Part shown: positions 50,507 to 60,194 of the stretch, piece after piece
Layout of the letters: the number at the start of each line of letters is the position of its first letter
Position numbering within the stretch: the first letter of the stretch is position 1
DNA from: Anaerolineae bacterium
GTDB taxonomy: Bacteria > Chloroflexota > Anaerolineae > DRVO01
DNA length: 64,000 nt
Reading direction: 5' to 3'
Assembly (NCBI GenBank): GCA_013178015.1
Contig: JABLXR010000019.1
Location: forward strand, 1-64,000
Notes under the pieces: generated by a model
Seen by the model: the letters and a program-made list of their open reading frames with translations, nothing else
The model's database searches: none
Told to the model about the DNA's origin: nothing
Translations under genes and position numbers: made by a program

Positions 50507-53500
50507 GGATGCGGCTCCGTGCCTGCCAGTAACCTCAGCCCTACCGACGGATCCTCGGCCAGGACCTGGAGCTGTCGCCGGGCGTCTGTCTCCGACATGC
50601 TGCTGATGTAGTCCAGCACTCTCTGGTACAATCGCTCCCTGTAGGAGGCAGCCACCCATTCCTTCGCCACGGACCGGGCCCTATCCCGCGTCCAGCGCCC
50701 CACATCGCGCCCCAGCCGCATCCGGATATGGTCGTGCATTTTGGCTACGTCCGACTCAGTTAGCACTCCATCGTACTCAGGGACTAGCGCCAAGAGCGCG
50801 TCAGTCACGGGGGTACCACTGCCCAAAGCCTGTAGCGCCCCACCCTGAGCATCCAGATAAGCCAACAGATCTCCGAGGCTGGATTCGCTCTGACCACTCG
50901 GGTCGTTCAACCGTCCCAGCATCTCGAGAGCCGCAGGAGAGTCGAGCAGCCACTGGATCGGCAGCCCGCGAGCCTCACTCCAGGCCCGCGGGGATGCGCT
51001 GCCTGTCAGACGCTGCCAAGTTGCCACTGCTTCCGCTGCCAGACGGTTGCGGTGGAGTTCGCCTGCCTGACGCAGCACCTCCTGGCGCAGGTCGGCCGGC
51101 GGGCGGTCGCTCATGTCGGGCAGTCTCTGCCACACATCGTAGCCATCGGAATCACTGAGGGTGATCTCGGCAATGCGATCAGCCCACCGGACCAGCGCTG
51201 CCTGCGGCCCATCGAGCGCACGCCTGACTGACTCGCGCCTGGCGTTCAGCTCCTCTGCCAGCGTGCCCAGCCCTCCTGCTGCCTCTTTCGGATCCAGGAT
51301 CGTCGCCAGTTTCTGCAGCACTCTGGCTGTGCTGTCATCGGAACCAGCCGCCAACACGGCAAGTGGCAGCTTACTCCCCCTGACTCTGCCACGAAGTCGG
51401 TCCAGAGCGGTGACCAAGTTCCTGTCGTGGACGCCCAACAGGTCGTTGAGGGCTTTCAGCAGCTTCAGGCGCCCGGCCGCTTCCGGGAGCCGCTCACGGA
51501 TCTGCTCCTCTCGCCAGAGCCACACTTCCTCATGCATCACCGCCTTGAGCTGGGCCACGACCTCATCGAGTTCCAGTCCGAGGGCCTTCGCTTCTTCCAG
51601 CACCCCAGGCTCCGCCTCCTCAAGGAACCGCAGCATGTTGGTACTGAGATGCGAGGAGGACAGACCTGCCTGGATGGCCTCGGCGTGAGGGGTAACCGCT
51701 TCCACAAATCGGCGCAGAACCTCGCCCTCTAGGGCCTGAGCAGACTCGTTCGTGTCTCGGAGAAGCTCTTCCAGGGCGACAACTGCCTGGCGCAGCGGTG
51801 GACCGTCGTCCAGTCTGAGCAGCCAAATCGGATATCCGATCCTCTTGAGCGCCTCCCGCGCTGCGCGCCGGGCAGTGTCGGGATAGTCAGCCTCTCCCGC
51901 CGGCAAGGAGAATAGGGTAGATACCAGCTGGCAGAAGTCCTGGGCTTCGCGCGTCATGGCGCAAACTGTGGCGTTGCTCTTGCCCTTCATGACGCCGTCA
52001 ATCAACTCAGCCAACTTGCTGGGGTTTAGAGGGAATGTGCTGATGCCGTCTGCCCAGAAGTGACCGTCACAGTAGTCTCGAAGCAACAACCCCATGAGGA
52101 CGATGCCCATAGGCGAGGGCATGAGGCCAATCGGTTCGTCTTGAAGTCTGCCCCACAACTGGCGAAGGCTGACGCCGTTGCTCTGAGCGAAGGCTGCGTC
52201 CACGACTTGCTGCATCTTGCTGAGGGGATGCTCGGGTTGGCGCTGAATGCTAGCCCGGTAGGTCGAGGGATCCCAGAGCCCAAGCCGCTGCAGGTCGTTC
52301 ACGAAATCCCGGTATGGGTTGTTCTTGGGGCGCTCGGCCCCCAGGCTGATGCTTGCACCCTTTCGCCCAAACGTATCCCTGTGCAGTGTGCTTACCGGAG
52401 AGATGAGCTCGGGCCGGTACCGATAGACCGAAGCGATGACCCGACGGAGGAAGGCCCCGTACCCACTGGCACCGCTCGCAATCTCTTCCATCTCGCGGAA
52501 GAAGACACGCAAGCTCTGCTTCGCTAGCTCCTGCCCCCAGCCTTCTAGCAGCCGCTTAGCCCTATCGGCGTGAACGGTGGCGTTAGCGGTGTCGCGGATC
52601 TCCTGGTAGTAGAGCTCGTGAGCGCGCTGCTCGCGCCAGTCCTCCCAGCGTTGCCGACCAAATGGTACTTGGCTGACGGCGATTAGGCCGCGGGGCAAGT
52701 CCCTGGCCAAGCTTCTTGACAACTGCTCCGCGCTGCGCACTTCCTCGTCGTCCTGGCTCACGATGAGCACAGCGGCTATCTGGTAGGGCTCCACTCTCGG
52801 CGAAAACACCCTCTCTCGCCGTTTCAGGAACTCAGCGGCTGAGGCAACGGTCAGCGCCTGCCGCCTTGCAGCCACATCGTCGGAGACACTGAACCACCTC
52901 AGTGCCTCATCGGCGATGAGGGCCTCGCCCCTGGCGTGCTGTTGCACCAACTGCTCGAACCGAGGCAGGCCTTCCTTTAGCCCCCGGACTCGGACATGGT
53001 CCACGCTGCTGGCAGCAATGGTGTATTCCTTCTCCGGGCCAGGGAGCTGCCGCACGACATCCTGATGCACCAGGGACTCGATCGTGGCCATGGCCTCAGC
53101 TTCTTTCCGGGTGCCCACCAGCATCAGCAGTACGTTCTTCTGTCTAGGTAACAGCCGAGGGTCCACCTGCCCCATTTGTCGCTCCAGGGCGATCAAAAGG
53201 AGGACAGCCCGCAGGGCCTGCCGTTCCCGGTCACCCAGGTTGGCAGAGCGAGAACGGTAATAGGAGACAATGTCTCGTACCTTGTCCGCCAGCTCTAGGT
53301 TCTCGTCCAGGAAGAAGTAGTCCCAGAGTGCGTCTGCCGTCAGCCAGGCCGGCTCCGTGTCCACATCCTGGCGCAGGAAGCGGGGGAATGATCCCAGTGG
53401 ATCCTCCTGTCCCTTCTCTCCCCTCAGCCAGCGGAACAGGGTGCGCTCACTCGAGCTGAACTCCCGCGAGATCGTTGACAGCAGGAACGCCGCATAGGGA

Positions 53501-54639
53501 TGGATGGGCACGAGTGCCTTGAAGTCCTCTCGTCGCTCCCCTTCCCGCGCCGCAGTCACCAACATCTTCGCGGCTGCGGCCACCCAGCCCCACATGGCTT
53601 CCCGTCTGCTTTCCCATTCCTCCTGGCGCTGGGGGTTGACGTTGATTGCCCCTGCCATGAGGTGGTACGCGGTCACCGTAGCCATCTGATAGGGGATCAC
53701 GGTGAACCGGTCGAGCAGACGTCTCCAATCCGCCTGATCTCCGTACTGGCGGGCCACTTCCGGGGCCTTGTGAGTGATCAGGAACAGATAGAACGGTTCG
53801 CTGGCGGACAGATGGGCCAGCTCCTGGAGGGTGGTGGTAGACGGATTCTGACGGAAGTACTCGGTGAACTCATCCCAGATGAAGAGGATGGACTTCAGCT
53901 GGGCAGCCTCGATCACTTCGCCTAGCCAAGCCTTCACCGCCTCGGGATCGCCCAGGACCATGTAACCTTCCTCAGACATGACCTGGTGCACCCGCGCCAG
54001 CAACTCGGCGTTCTCCTCATTGTCTACCCCGGTTCGTAGCCGGCGTATCACCCCGTCCGCGTCGGAGAAGTCAGGGAAGGTTGACTCATGGCGACGAAAA
54101 GCGGCCTGCCAGTTGAAGGAACTGTCAGGTCCATCCAGCTTTTCCAGCACCGCCTGGTACAACGTAGGGGTCATGGGGAGCTCGTATCCCCGCGCCAGCA
54201 GCGCCTGCCGCACACCCTCCTGGACCTGCCCCAAAAGGGTGAAGCTGTTTGTCACATGGGCGGACCCGGAGCGGTATGCCACGAGGTGATCGCCCTGCTC
54301 TCGGGCTGCCAAGAGCCGCCGCTCGAGATCGCCCTGCTCCCGAAAGGCTCTCTGGGTCGCCAGGTAGGATCTGACCTCGTCCAGGTCATCCTCCAGCAGG
54401 TGCTTGAGCACGAAGGCGGCGAAGGTCTTGCCGGTCCCGTAGGCACCGTGGAGCAGCAGCGGACGCCGGTCGCTGGCTGTACCGCGCTCCAGGGCCCTCA
54501 GCAGGTGGTCAAGGGTTTTGAGCCAGTCGGCGTGCGGTATGAAGGACCTCCAGGCGTTGGTATCGCGACGATCCACTTCCTGGCTGAAGATGGGCTCGAA
54601 GTCCTGGTTGACCGAGATGTAGTCAGCATAGATCGGCAT
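50503..54639 (-). CDS. brxC: BREX large ATPase BrxC
   Basis: A 1378-residue protein, the size expected for BrxC/PglY. It begins MPIYADYISVNQDFEPIFSQEVD and has Walker A LLLHGAYGTGKTF (about 61-73) and Walker B SILFIWDEFTEYF (about 250-262), followed by LFLITHKAPEV. The long C-terminal region is helical with several Leu/Glu/Arg stretches and no other recognisable enzyme motif. BrxC is essential for BREX DNA modification and phage exclusion and probably forms a large complex with the other subunits. It overlaps pglZ by four bases and lies 30 bases after the DUF4007 gene. Confidence 0.93.
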   Translation of the reverse strand: MPIYADYISVNQDFEPIFSQEVDRRDTNAWRSFIPHADWLKTLDHLLRALERGTASDRRPLLLHGAYGTGKTFAAFVLKHLLEDDLDEVRSYLATQRAFREQGDLERRLLAAREQGDHLVAYRSGSAHVTNSFTLLGQVQEGVRQALLARGYELPMTPTLYQAVLEKLDGPDSSFNWQAAFRRHESTFPDFSDADGVIRRLRTGVDNEENAELLARVHQVMSEEGYMVLGDPEAVKAWLGEVIEAAQLKSILFIWDEFTEYFRQNPSTTTLQELAHLSASEPFYLFLITHKAPEVARQYGDQADWRRLLDRFTVIPYQMATVTAYHLMAGAINVNPQRQEEWESRREAMWGWVAAAAKMLVTAAREGERREDFKALVPIHPYAAFLLSTISREFSSSERTLFRWLRGEKGQEDPLGSFPRFLRQDVDTEPAWLTADALWDYFFLDENLELADKVRDIVSYYRSRSANLGDRERQALRAVLLLIALERQMGQVDPRLLPRQKNVLLMLVGTRKEAEAMATIESLVHQDVVRQLPGPEKEYTIAASSVDHVRVRGLKEGLPRFEQLVQQHARGEALIADEALRWFSVSDDVAARRQALTVASAAEFLKRRERVFSPRVEPYQIAAVLIVSQDDEEVRSAEQLSRSLARDLPRGLIAVSQVPFGRQRWEDWREQRAHELYYQEIRDTANATVHADRAKRLLEGWGQELAKQSLRVFFREMEEIASGASGYGAFLRRVIASVYRYRPELISPVSTLHRDTFGRKGASISLGAERPKNNPYRDFVNDLQRLGLWDPSTYRASIQRQPEHPLSKMQQVVDAAFAQSNGVSLRQLWGRLQDEPIGLMPSPMGIVLMGLLLRDYCDGHFWADGISTFPLNPSKLAELIDGVMKGKSNATVCAMTREAQDFCQLVSTLFSLPAGEADYPDTARRAAREALKRIGYPIWLLRLDDGPPLRQAVVALEELLRDTNESAQALEGEVLRRFVEAVTPHAEAIQAGLSSSHLSTNMLRFLEEAEPGVLEEAKALGLELDEVVAQLKAVMHEEVWLWREEQIRERLPEAAGRLKLLKALNDLLGVHDRNLVTALDRLRGRVRGSKLPLAVLAAGSDDSTARVLQKLATILDPKEAAGGLGTLAEELNARRESVRRALDGPQAALVRWADRIAEITLSDSDGYDVWQRLPDMSDRPPADLRQEVLRQAGELHRNRLAAEAVATWQRLTGSASPRAWSEARGLPIQWLLDSPAALEMLGRLNDPSGQSESSLGDLLAYLDAQGGALQALGSGTPVTDALLALVPEYDGVLTESDVAKMHDHIRMRLGRDVGRWTRDRARSVAKEWVAASYRERLYQRVLDYISSMSETDARRQLQVLAEDPSVGLRLLAGTEPHP

Positions 54640-54669
54640 AGATGCGTTCCTCCGTCGGCGGTCGCAGCC

Positions 54670-55353
54670 TCAGTTCGCCATCTCGTATCGTCCCCATGGT
54701 TGACACAGCGTGGCGAGCGTAATCAGTGCATCGTCTCGATCACATCCAAAGATGATCCAGGGCCAGGTAAGGTCCTCGTCCAGCCCTAGTGTCATCCTGC
54801 CCTGGCCTTGGCCCAGTCTGACGCTGGCGTACAGAAGCGCACCGGGGGAGGGATTTGAAAGGCCCCAGCGCTTGACCAAGCGTGGGCTTCCGGGGAACAC
54901 CTCGCCCTGACCCAACTCCCGGCCGATAGGTGTTCGCTCCAGAAGACCGACCAGCTCAAGGATGGCGTCATAACAAGTCCTGTAGGAAAGCGCAGGATGG
55001 AACCCTTGCAGTGCCTTAGCCAGTTCTATGGTCGTCTGCTGGGTGCTTGGGGAACACTGACGCACATACCAGTGGGCTGTGGCAAACCCCAGGGCGCAGT
55101 GTGCCCAGAGCAGCTGCCAGACTAGGCTATCGTCTGGCCCAGCAGCTCGAGCATGGGCGCAGAGGAAAGTCTCGCGTCCGTTCGAATCCAGAAGGCCAGT
55201 TGTCCGTAACCACCTGGCTAGCGCATCCACCTGCTTGTTGCCGAGGTGTCCTTGGTCCATCCAATCATCCGGACGTTCCAGATAGAGCTGCACCCACTCC
55301 CGCCTCAAGCCGAACGTCCGATGCACTGACCATCCCTTGTCGTAGACGGTCAT
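54670..55353 (-). CDS. DUF4007-family protein
   Basis: A 227-residue protein beginning MTVYDKGWSVHRTFGLRREWVQLYL and GHLGNKQVDALARWLRTTGLL, which matches the DUF4007 domain (FxLRxGWLxK..., LGVGxxMVxAIRxWL pattern). DUF4007 proteins are encoded beside PAPS-reductase-like genes in phosphorothioation (Dnd/Ssp) and BREX type 4 loci; their activity is not established. The C-terminal half of the upstream BrxP-like protein carries a second copy of the same kind of domain (IGRISTYQTFGMRLSWLKEFME, GNRQIEAMRAWLREAELI). It overlaps that gene's stop by four bases, so the two are coupled. Confidence 0.82.
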   Translation of the reverse strand: MTVYDKGWSVHRTFGLRREWVQLYLERPDDWMDQGHLGNKQVDALARWLRTTGLLDSNGRETFLCAHARAAGPDDSLVWQLLWAHCALGFATAHWYVRQCSPSTQQTTIELAKALQGFHPALSYRTCYDAILELVGLLERTPIGRELGQGEVFPGSPRLVKRWGLSNPSPGALLYASVRLGQGQGRMTLGLDEDLTWPWIIFGCDRDDALITLATLCQPWGRYEMAN

Positions 55354-57650
55354 TGAGGCAGATCCAGCACATCGCTAGACGTTTTTCCGCTGTCCATATG
55401 GATGTTATCTAAGTCCCTCGTGAGTTCGACGGATATCCAGTCCGGCCACAATGATGACATGCCCCGCAGAAGTCTGCTTAGCAGGTCCACATCTAACCCG
55501 AAGACTGCATGGGGGCCCTCTACCGCTCCGTCTAGGAGTTCCGATAAGGTGATCCTGTGTCTACCCATACGTTCAGCATATCGGTACAGCGAGTAGAGGA
55601 CCGCATGCCCGCTTGGTGACCGCCATCCCAGCTTGTGCACTCTGGGACCTCTTTCTTTGTCTGAGAGCACTTCGCCAGCCCCGATGCTCCCCAGAGGGGT
55701 GGCGCGTAGCGTTCCGAGGAGAGCCGTTGCCGCATTCTCGCGAGTCCGCTCACTTGCGCCTGCGGGCATATGCTCGATGAGCTCTCGCCTGGACCAGTTG
55801 CCTCCCCAGGGCACGTCCGTCGTGTACCATGCTATAAGTGAGGAGTTTCTTACCAGATTGCACCAGATCACGCTCCATGTAATGGGAGACTCCGGACCGA
55901 ACCGGCTCAGCTTACCGACAAGCTCTGTGATGTGAAGGGCACTGCCCCTAATGAGTTCCGCTTCCCGTAGCCAGGCCCTCATCGCTTCGATCTGTCGATT
56001 GCCCAGATCACTGCTGCCCCACCATGACTCTCGCTTCTCCATGAACTCCTTTAGCCAGGACAGCCTCATTCCGAAGGTCTGGTAGGTACTGATTCGTCCC
56101 ATCCTCCCGCCCCCATTAGTGGTGCCGAGTGACTTAGCTGCCCAGCAGCCCTTCTCTGTGAGCTTCAGACATTGGTAGCAGTGACAACATAGCGCCTCAT
56201 TGACATGGACTCTATCTCCCATCGAGAGGGCCCCTGTAGGGCATTCCACCGCGCACCCACGGCAGTGAGTGCAGTATGCTGTCTTGTAGACGGTGGCGCG
56301 AATGTAGCTCTTGAGGACGCGGTAGTCCGCCTCGATGCCGCTCAATTGCACGGTCAGGCTGTCACTGCTGCGATGAATCTGATAACGGCAGTGCTTGTCT
56401 TCCATTCTGATCACGCCCTGAGCCCTGTCCTCGAGGCTGATGCTGCCCAACACCTTAGCCCACTCAAGCCAGTTCTCAGATGGATGCCGAAGGACGAATG
56501 TCAAGGTGCCATCTTGCTCGTGTTCCGCGACTCGAAGACCCCCTGCCTCAATGTCTCGCCCGCCTGATCTGACCTTCCATTGGCCTTGATTCACGTACTC
56601 CTCAGCTCTTTCGGGTGCTAGTCCTGAACTCGCCGCGCAGTCGTACAAGATAGCTGTCAGGGCACTAACATCGTCAGGACAGGCCATGCTGAGAACCGCT
56701 TCGCTCCAGCTTGAGCCGAAGGGGCACACACTGCAGCCTACACGGCCCAGCCCGTACCGGTATCCAGTATTCAGAGGCAGGTCACGTTGCAGAATGTATA
56801 GGAGCGTTTGCAGGGGGCCCCACTGCAGGATGGGACTCACATTCACCTGCGTGGCGTGCTTGCCGCCTACCGATATCTCTCCGTACTGTGAGCGCCTCTG
56901 GCTCTCAGCGGCTCTCACTCCGTCGAATACCAGCGCAGATACCGTCGGTTTGCCCACCAGCTCTCGCAGTAGCAGGAGGTTCGGAGCAGTCTTGTGTACC
57001 GTACAGCACCATCGCATGATCCGGCTCGGCGGCCCCAGCTCCCGCCAGGTCTGAGTGGCCGGCTTGTGCGACCGAGCGGTCAGGAACGTCAGCTCAGGAA
57101 ACCGTGCCTTCGCCCGCTCCACCGCTTCGTAAGTAGCACTGATTTCCATTGTGGTGTCGCTAAAGACGACCACGAACTGGTCCGGCGGCAGAGTCCGCTG
57201 CACCAGGTCCAGCACCACCAGAGAGTCCTTGCCGCCGCTGAAGGCCACGGTGGCAATATCCACTTTGTCGCGGTACTGATTGTAGGTACGGTCAATGAAC
57301 TCGATCGCCCGGTGGACCAGTCCGCTCATTATGTAAGCGTTCTTTCTCAACATCACCGGCACATCTGCCGGCTCCAACTGCAGGCCTTTCTCTTGAAACT
57401 CGATCTTCGGCTTCTCGAAGAAGCCTCCGCCCTTGGCTTCTGCCACCTGGCGGCCTCGGTAGTAGTAGCGCCGATCCACCGCCCAGAGCAGTGGCTCTTG
57501 TATTCGGTCGTACTGCCACTCGGTGTCGAACCCGAAAAGATCCAGTTCCTCGAAGAAGACAGGGCGCACCTCACCCTGGATGGCGCCGTCGTCCCCATCG
57601 GTGAGAAGGACACCTCCCGTCTCTTCGTCCCAGATGGTGCGGTAGCTCAC
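55350..57650 (-). CDS. brxP: BrxP-like PAPS-reductase/ferredoxin/DUF4007 fusion
   Basis: A 766-residue protein with four parts: an N-terminal ~120-residue domain; a PAPS-reductase-type PP-loop ATPase with SGGKDS at 138-143 (TVAFSGGKDSLVVLDL); cysteines at WCCTVHK (214-216) and GCSVCPFGSSW (306-309) that could bind Fe-S; a ferredoxin-like segment with CTHCRGCAVECPTGAL (460-470) and CCHCYQC; and a C-terminal DUF4007 domain from about 520. DndC/SspD-type relatives insert sulfur into DNA. BrxP takes the place of the methyltransferase in type 4 BREX, so sulfur-based DNA marking is an attractive inference. GTG at 57650 has GGGGGAG upstream; an earlier start at 57707 is possible. Confidence 0.87.
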   Translation of the reverse strand: MSYRTIWDEETGGVLLTDGDDGAIQGEVRPVFFEELDLFGFDTEWQYDRIQEPLLWAVDRRYYYRGRQVAEAKGGGFFEKPKIEFQEKGLQLEPADVPVMLRKNAYIMSGLVHRAIEFIDRTYNQYRDKVDIATVAFSGGKDSLVVLDLVQRTLPPDQFVVVFSDTTMEISATYEAVERAKARFPELTFLTARSHKPATQTWRELGPPSRIMRWCCTVHKTAPNLLLLRELVGKPTVSALVFDGVRAAESQRRSQYGEISVGGKHATQVNVSPILQWGPLQTLLYILQRDLPLNTGYRYGLGRVGCSVCPFGSSWSEAVLSMACPDDVSALTAILYDCAASSGLAPERAEEYVNQGQWKVRSGGRDIEAGGLRVAEHEQDGTLTFVLRHPSENWLEWAKVLGSISLEDRAQGVIRMEDKHCRYQIHRSSDSLTVQLSGIEADYRVLKSYIRATVYKTAYCTHCRGCAVECPTGALSMGDRVHVNEALCCHCYQCLKLTEKGCWAAKSLGTTNGGGRMGRISTYQTFGMRLSWLKEFMEKRESWWGSSDLGNRQIEAMRAWLREAELIRGSALHITELVGKLSRFGPESPITWSVIWCNLVRNSSLIAWYTTDVPWGGNWSRRELIEHMPAGASERTRENAATALLGTLRATPLGSIGAGEVLSDKERGPRVHKLGWRSPSGHAVLYSLYRYAERMGRHRITLSELLDGAVEGPHAVFGLDVDLLSRLLRGMSSLWPDWISVELTRDLDNIHMDSGKTSSDVLDLPQ

Positions 57651-57732
57651 CGCCACTCCCCCGTATCCGCTCGGATTTGCTCGCGCGGGCCTGTGGACGC
57701 GCGACACCCCATTAGGTGCCTTGTTCGTCCCG

Positions 57733-60156
57733 TCAACCTAGAGACGGTCTGGCGATTCCGATCTCGTGCTCTAGTAGGTACCTACCATCACCGAGAGCAC
57801 GAAACTCCTGCCGTCCCAGGGCGACCATCACTTCCTCATAGCCTGGAGACAACCCCAGCAGAGGCAACTGCGCCGCTATCTGCTCTGAGGTGAGGGCGCA
57901 GCCAGCCATCTCTAGGATCTGGCCGATGGCTTGGGCCAGCTCCTGGTGTGCATCCGCCCCTGGGGTGGGCGAGGTGCCTAAGTCCCGACCCTCTTTGGCC
58001 CACTCGCTCAGGGCATACATATCACCCAGAGCCGTGAACCTGGCCGTCTCAGACTCCAGAATGGCCCGTGCTGTCTCCGGAGTCAGGTGCTGGTCTGAAG
58101 GAAGCCTCCCATTTGCCTGGACCGTCAGCTCCTCCAAGCTCATCGGCCGGCAGTACGAACGCAGGGTAGCCAGGATGGCCCTGGACTGAGCTCCGACTAC
58201 CGCACGGCCACGTCTGGGCAGATCCATGAGCCCCCACTCAGTCAGGCCATAGGTACCTCGCTTGCCCACCCACGCGAAGTAGGACGGCTCGCTGCTGAGA
58301 CGAGCATGTACGCTCCTCGAGGCCATGGCCTGGTCTGGACCCAGATAGGCATTGACCTCGGCGGCAATCTCGCTGTAATGGGCTGGCTCGCCAATACGGC
58401 GCAGCGCCAGCGCTATCTGACGCGTGCGAGAGCGCACTCTCCCCTTCAGGTACCAGTCGCCCGTTCGAGGATCATGGCGTAAGCCCGGACAGGTGCGCAG
58501 ACACGCGGAGATGAAAGCGCCGTCCAAGTCAGTGCCCTGTTCGCCAGGCGCCTGGCATTCCCAGAGTCGCGTGATCAACTCGGTCCTGGACAGGCCAAGA
58601 GGGTGTTCCCAGAGCAGGTCCCGCAGCGCCTGCCACATCTGGCGCACCTGTGCCGGATCCCGCTCTCGGTGCACCCAGACTCCAAGCTTGCCATGCCAAC
58701 CCGGGAGGATGTCGGCCTCCGTAATCAGCCGTACTACTCCCGCTGGATCAATCGCACCTGGCCGCACTACCCGAGCTAGTGCTCTCGCCAGTCGCTGCGG
58801 GGTCATGACCCCTCCCGCCTCAGCTAGAACCTCCTGCAGGAGCAGGAGGAGCGGATCTCCGGCCTGCAAGTACACATGGTACCGTAGAACGCGGAGTGAC
58901 TTCGCCTGCAGTTGTCTGATCCGCTCTCGTGTAAGGCCCAGCTGGCGACCGATCTCCTCCAGAGTCTGTGACTCGCCTTGTAGACCCAGCCTAAGCCTGA
59001 GTATCCGAGTGTTGCGTTCACCCACAAAGCTCAGCCAAGCACCAACAATCTCTTCCAGTGTCTGTCGGCGCAGTGCCTCCCGCTGGAACGGGTTCAACTC
59101 TAGCCCGAGCGCCTCTCGCTCGAGAGCACCTTCATCCTGCGCCAAGAGCCATTCCGTGTAGAGCCGCAGCTGCTCATGGGCCTCCGGCTTGGAGTGGGGG
59201 TCTCCTACGGCACCATCCGCGAGCCGCTGTACTGTATGAATGCCTGAGGCGACCAGGCGGGCTGTCTCTTGAGCGTCTAGTCCGAGGCGTGATATGCCGA
59301 TCGCCAGCCCTGTGTGGACGGCTCTATACGCAGGCAGCGAGAGTGCTGAAGGCTCCCTAGGTTCATCCTGGCGCAGGTCGGGAGCGGGATCGCGGTCTCG
59401 ACCGAGCTGAAGGTACTCTGCCTGTTTCTGACGCACTTCCGCCAGAGACTTCCGGCCGAGGTTGCGGATGGACAGCAACTCGTCGTCACTCAGGACCTCA
59501 AGCTGCTCCACCGTCATCACCCGGGCTCTCATCAGGGCGTTCAGCGGCCGAGGCGACAGGTCCAGGCGATCTATGGGAGTGCCTGGCTCCTGCCCGGTGG
59601 GCTCGCCCGGTACGTTTGGGCTGCTGTCCTCTCCTAGGAGCGCCGCCAGCCTACCCAGTGCCTCCCTGGCCGAAAACACATCCAGGTAGCCGGTGTCGGT
59701 CAGGGCTTCCGCGGTCAGGCCCCTGAAGTGCCCGACCTGCGTGAGCCCCAGGCGAAGCAGCGCGAACTGGGTACCATCTGCCAGCCCCATCGCGTCAACG
59801 GGGGTATCGGCGATCTTGGCCCATGCCCCCTGGCCGGATTCGCACTCCCAACTGCTTGCGAACTGGCGTAGTCTGTCCCGCAGCTCTGAGAGGGACTTGG
59901 TCCCGAAGTTCCTGAGCTCAAGCAGCTCAGCGCAGGTTGCACTAGCCAGCTGGCCTACCGTCACCAGGTTGGCCCGTTCCAGGCAGTTCCGGGCACGGCG
60001 TGAGAGGCCCAGACACAAGACTGGCGCCGTGAGAGCCACGTCCGGCAAGCAGATCTGCAGCTCTTCAAGCAGAGTGGGCCAGGTGGTCGGCTCCTGCCAG
60101 TGTCGCTCCGTCTCCATACTTGCTTCCGTCTTCTTGAGGTCACCCAGGCACGTCAC
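57733..60156 (-). CDS. Composite transcription-machinery-like protein: alpha-CTD repeats, sigma region 4, HARE-type winged helices
   Basis: An 807-residue protein (GTG at 60156; ATG at 60117 also possible). Helix-hairpin-helix modules like the RNA polymerase alpha C-terminal domain lie at ~46-100 (ANLVTVGQL, LLELRNFGTKSLSELRDRL) and ~196-250 (LLSIRNLGRKSLAEVRQK), with degenerate copies near 125-175 and 283-315. Residues ~365-428 form a sigma-70 region 4 (RILRLRLGLQGESQTLEEI then LTRERIRQLQAKSLRVLR). Residues ~435-800 hold about five winged-helix units of HARE/RpoE-delta type, e.g. RRIGEPAHYSEIAAEVNAYL and RGTYGLTEWG. It has no catalytic motif. As first gene of the BREX operon, it may regulate transcription or recognise modified DNA. 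Confidence 0.78.
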   Translation of the reverse strand: MTCLGDLKKTEASMETERHWQEPTTWPTLLEELQICLPDVALTAPVLCLGLSRRARNCLERANLVTVGQLASATCAELLELRNFGTKSLSELRDRLRQFASSWECESGQGAWAKIADTPVDAMGLADGTQFALLRLGLTQVGHFRGLTAEALTDTGYLDVFSAREALGRLAALLGEDSSPNVPGEPTGQEPGTPIDRLDLSPRPLNALMRARVMTVEQLEVLSDDELLSIRNLGRKSLAEVRQKQAEYLQLGRDRDPAPDLRQDEPREPSALSLPAYRAVHTGLAIGISRLGLDAQETARLVASGIHTVQRLADGAVGDPHSKPEAHEQLRLYTEWLLAQDEGALEREALGLELNPFQREALRRQTLEEIVGAWLSFVGERNTRILRLRLGLQGESQTLEEIGRQLGLTRERIRQLQAKSLRVLRYHVYLQAGDPLLLLLQEVLAEAGGVMTPQRLARALARVVRPGAIDPAGVVRLITEADILPGWHGKLGVWVHRERDPAQVRQMWQALRDLLWEHPLGLSRTELITRLWECQAPGEQGTDLDGAFISACLRTCPGLRHDPRTGDWYLKGRVRSRTRQIALALRRIGEPAHYSEIAAEVNAYLGPDQAMASRSVHARLSSEPSYFAWVGKRGTYGLTEWGLMDLPRRGRAVVGAQSRAILATLRSYCRPMSLEELTVQANGRLPSDQHLTPETARAILESETARFTALGDMYALSEWAKEGRDLGTSPTPGADAHQELAQAIGQILEMAGCALTSEQIAAQLPLLGLSPGYEEVMVALGRQEFRALGDGRYLLEHEIGIARPSLG

Positions 60157-60194
60157 GGCGCGCGAAGACCGTGGGGCATGTCAGAACCGATCGC

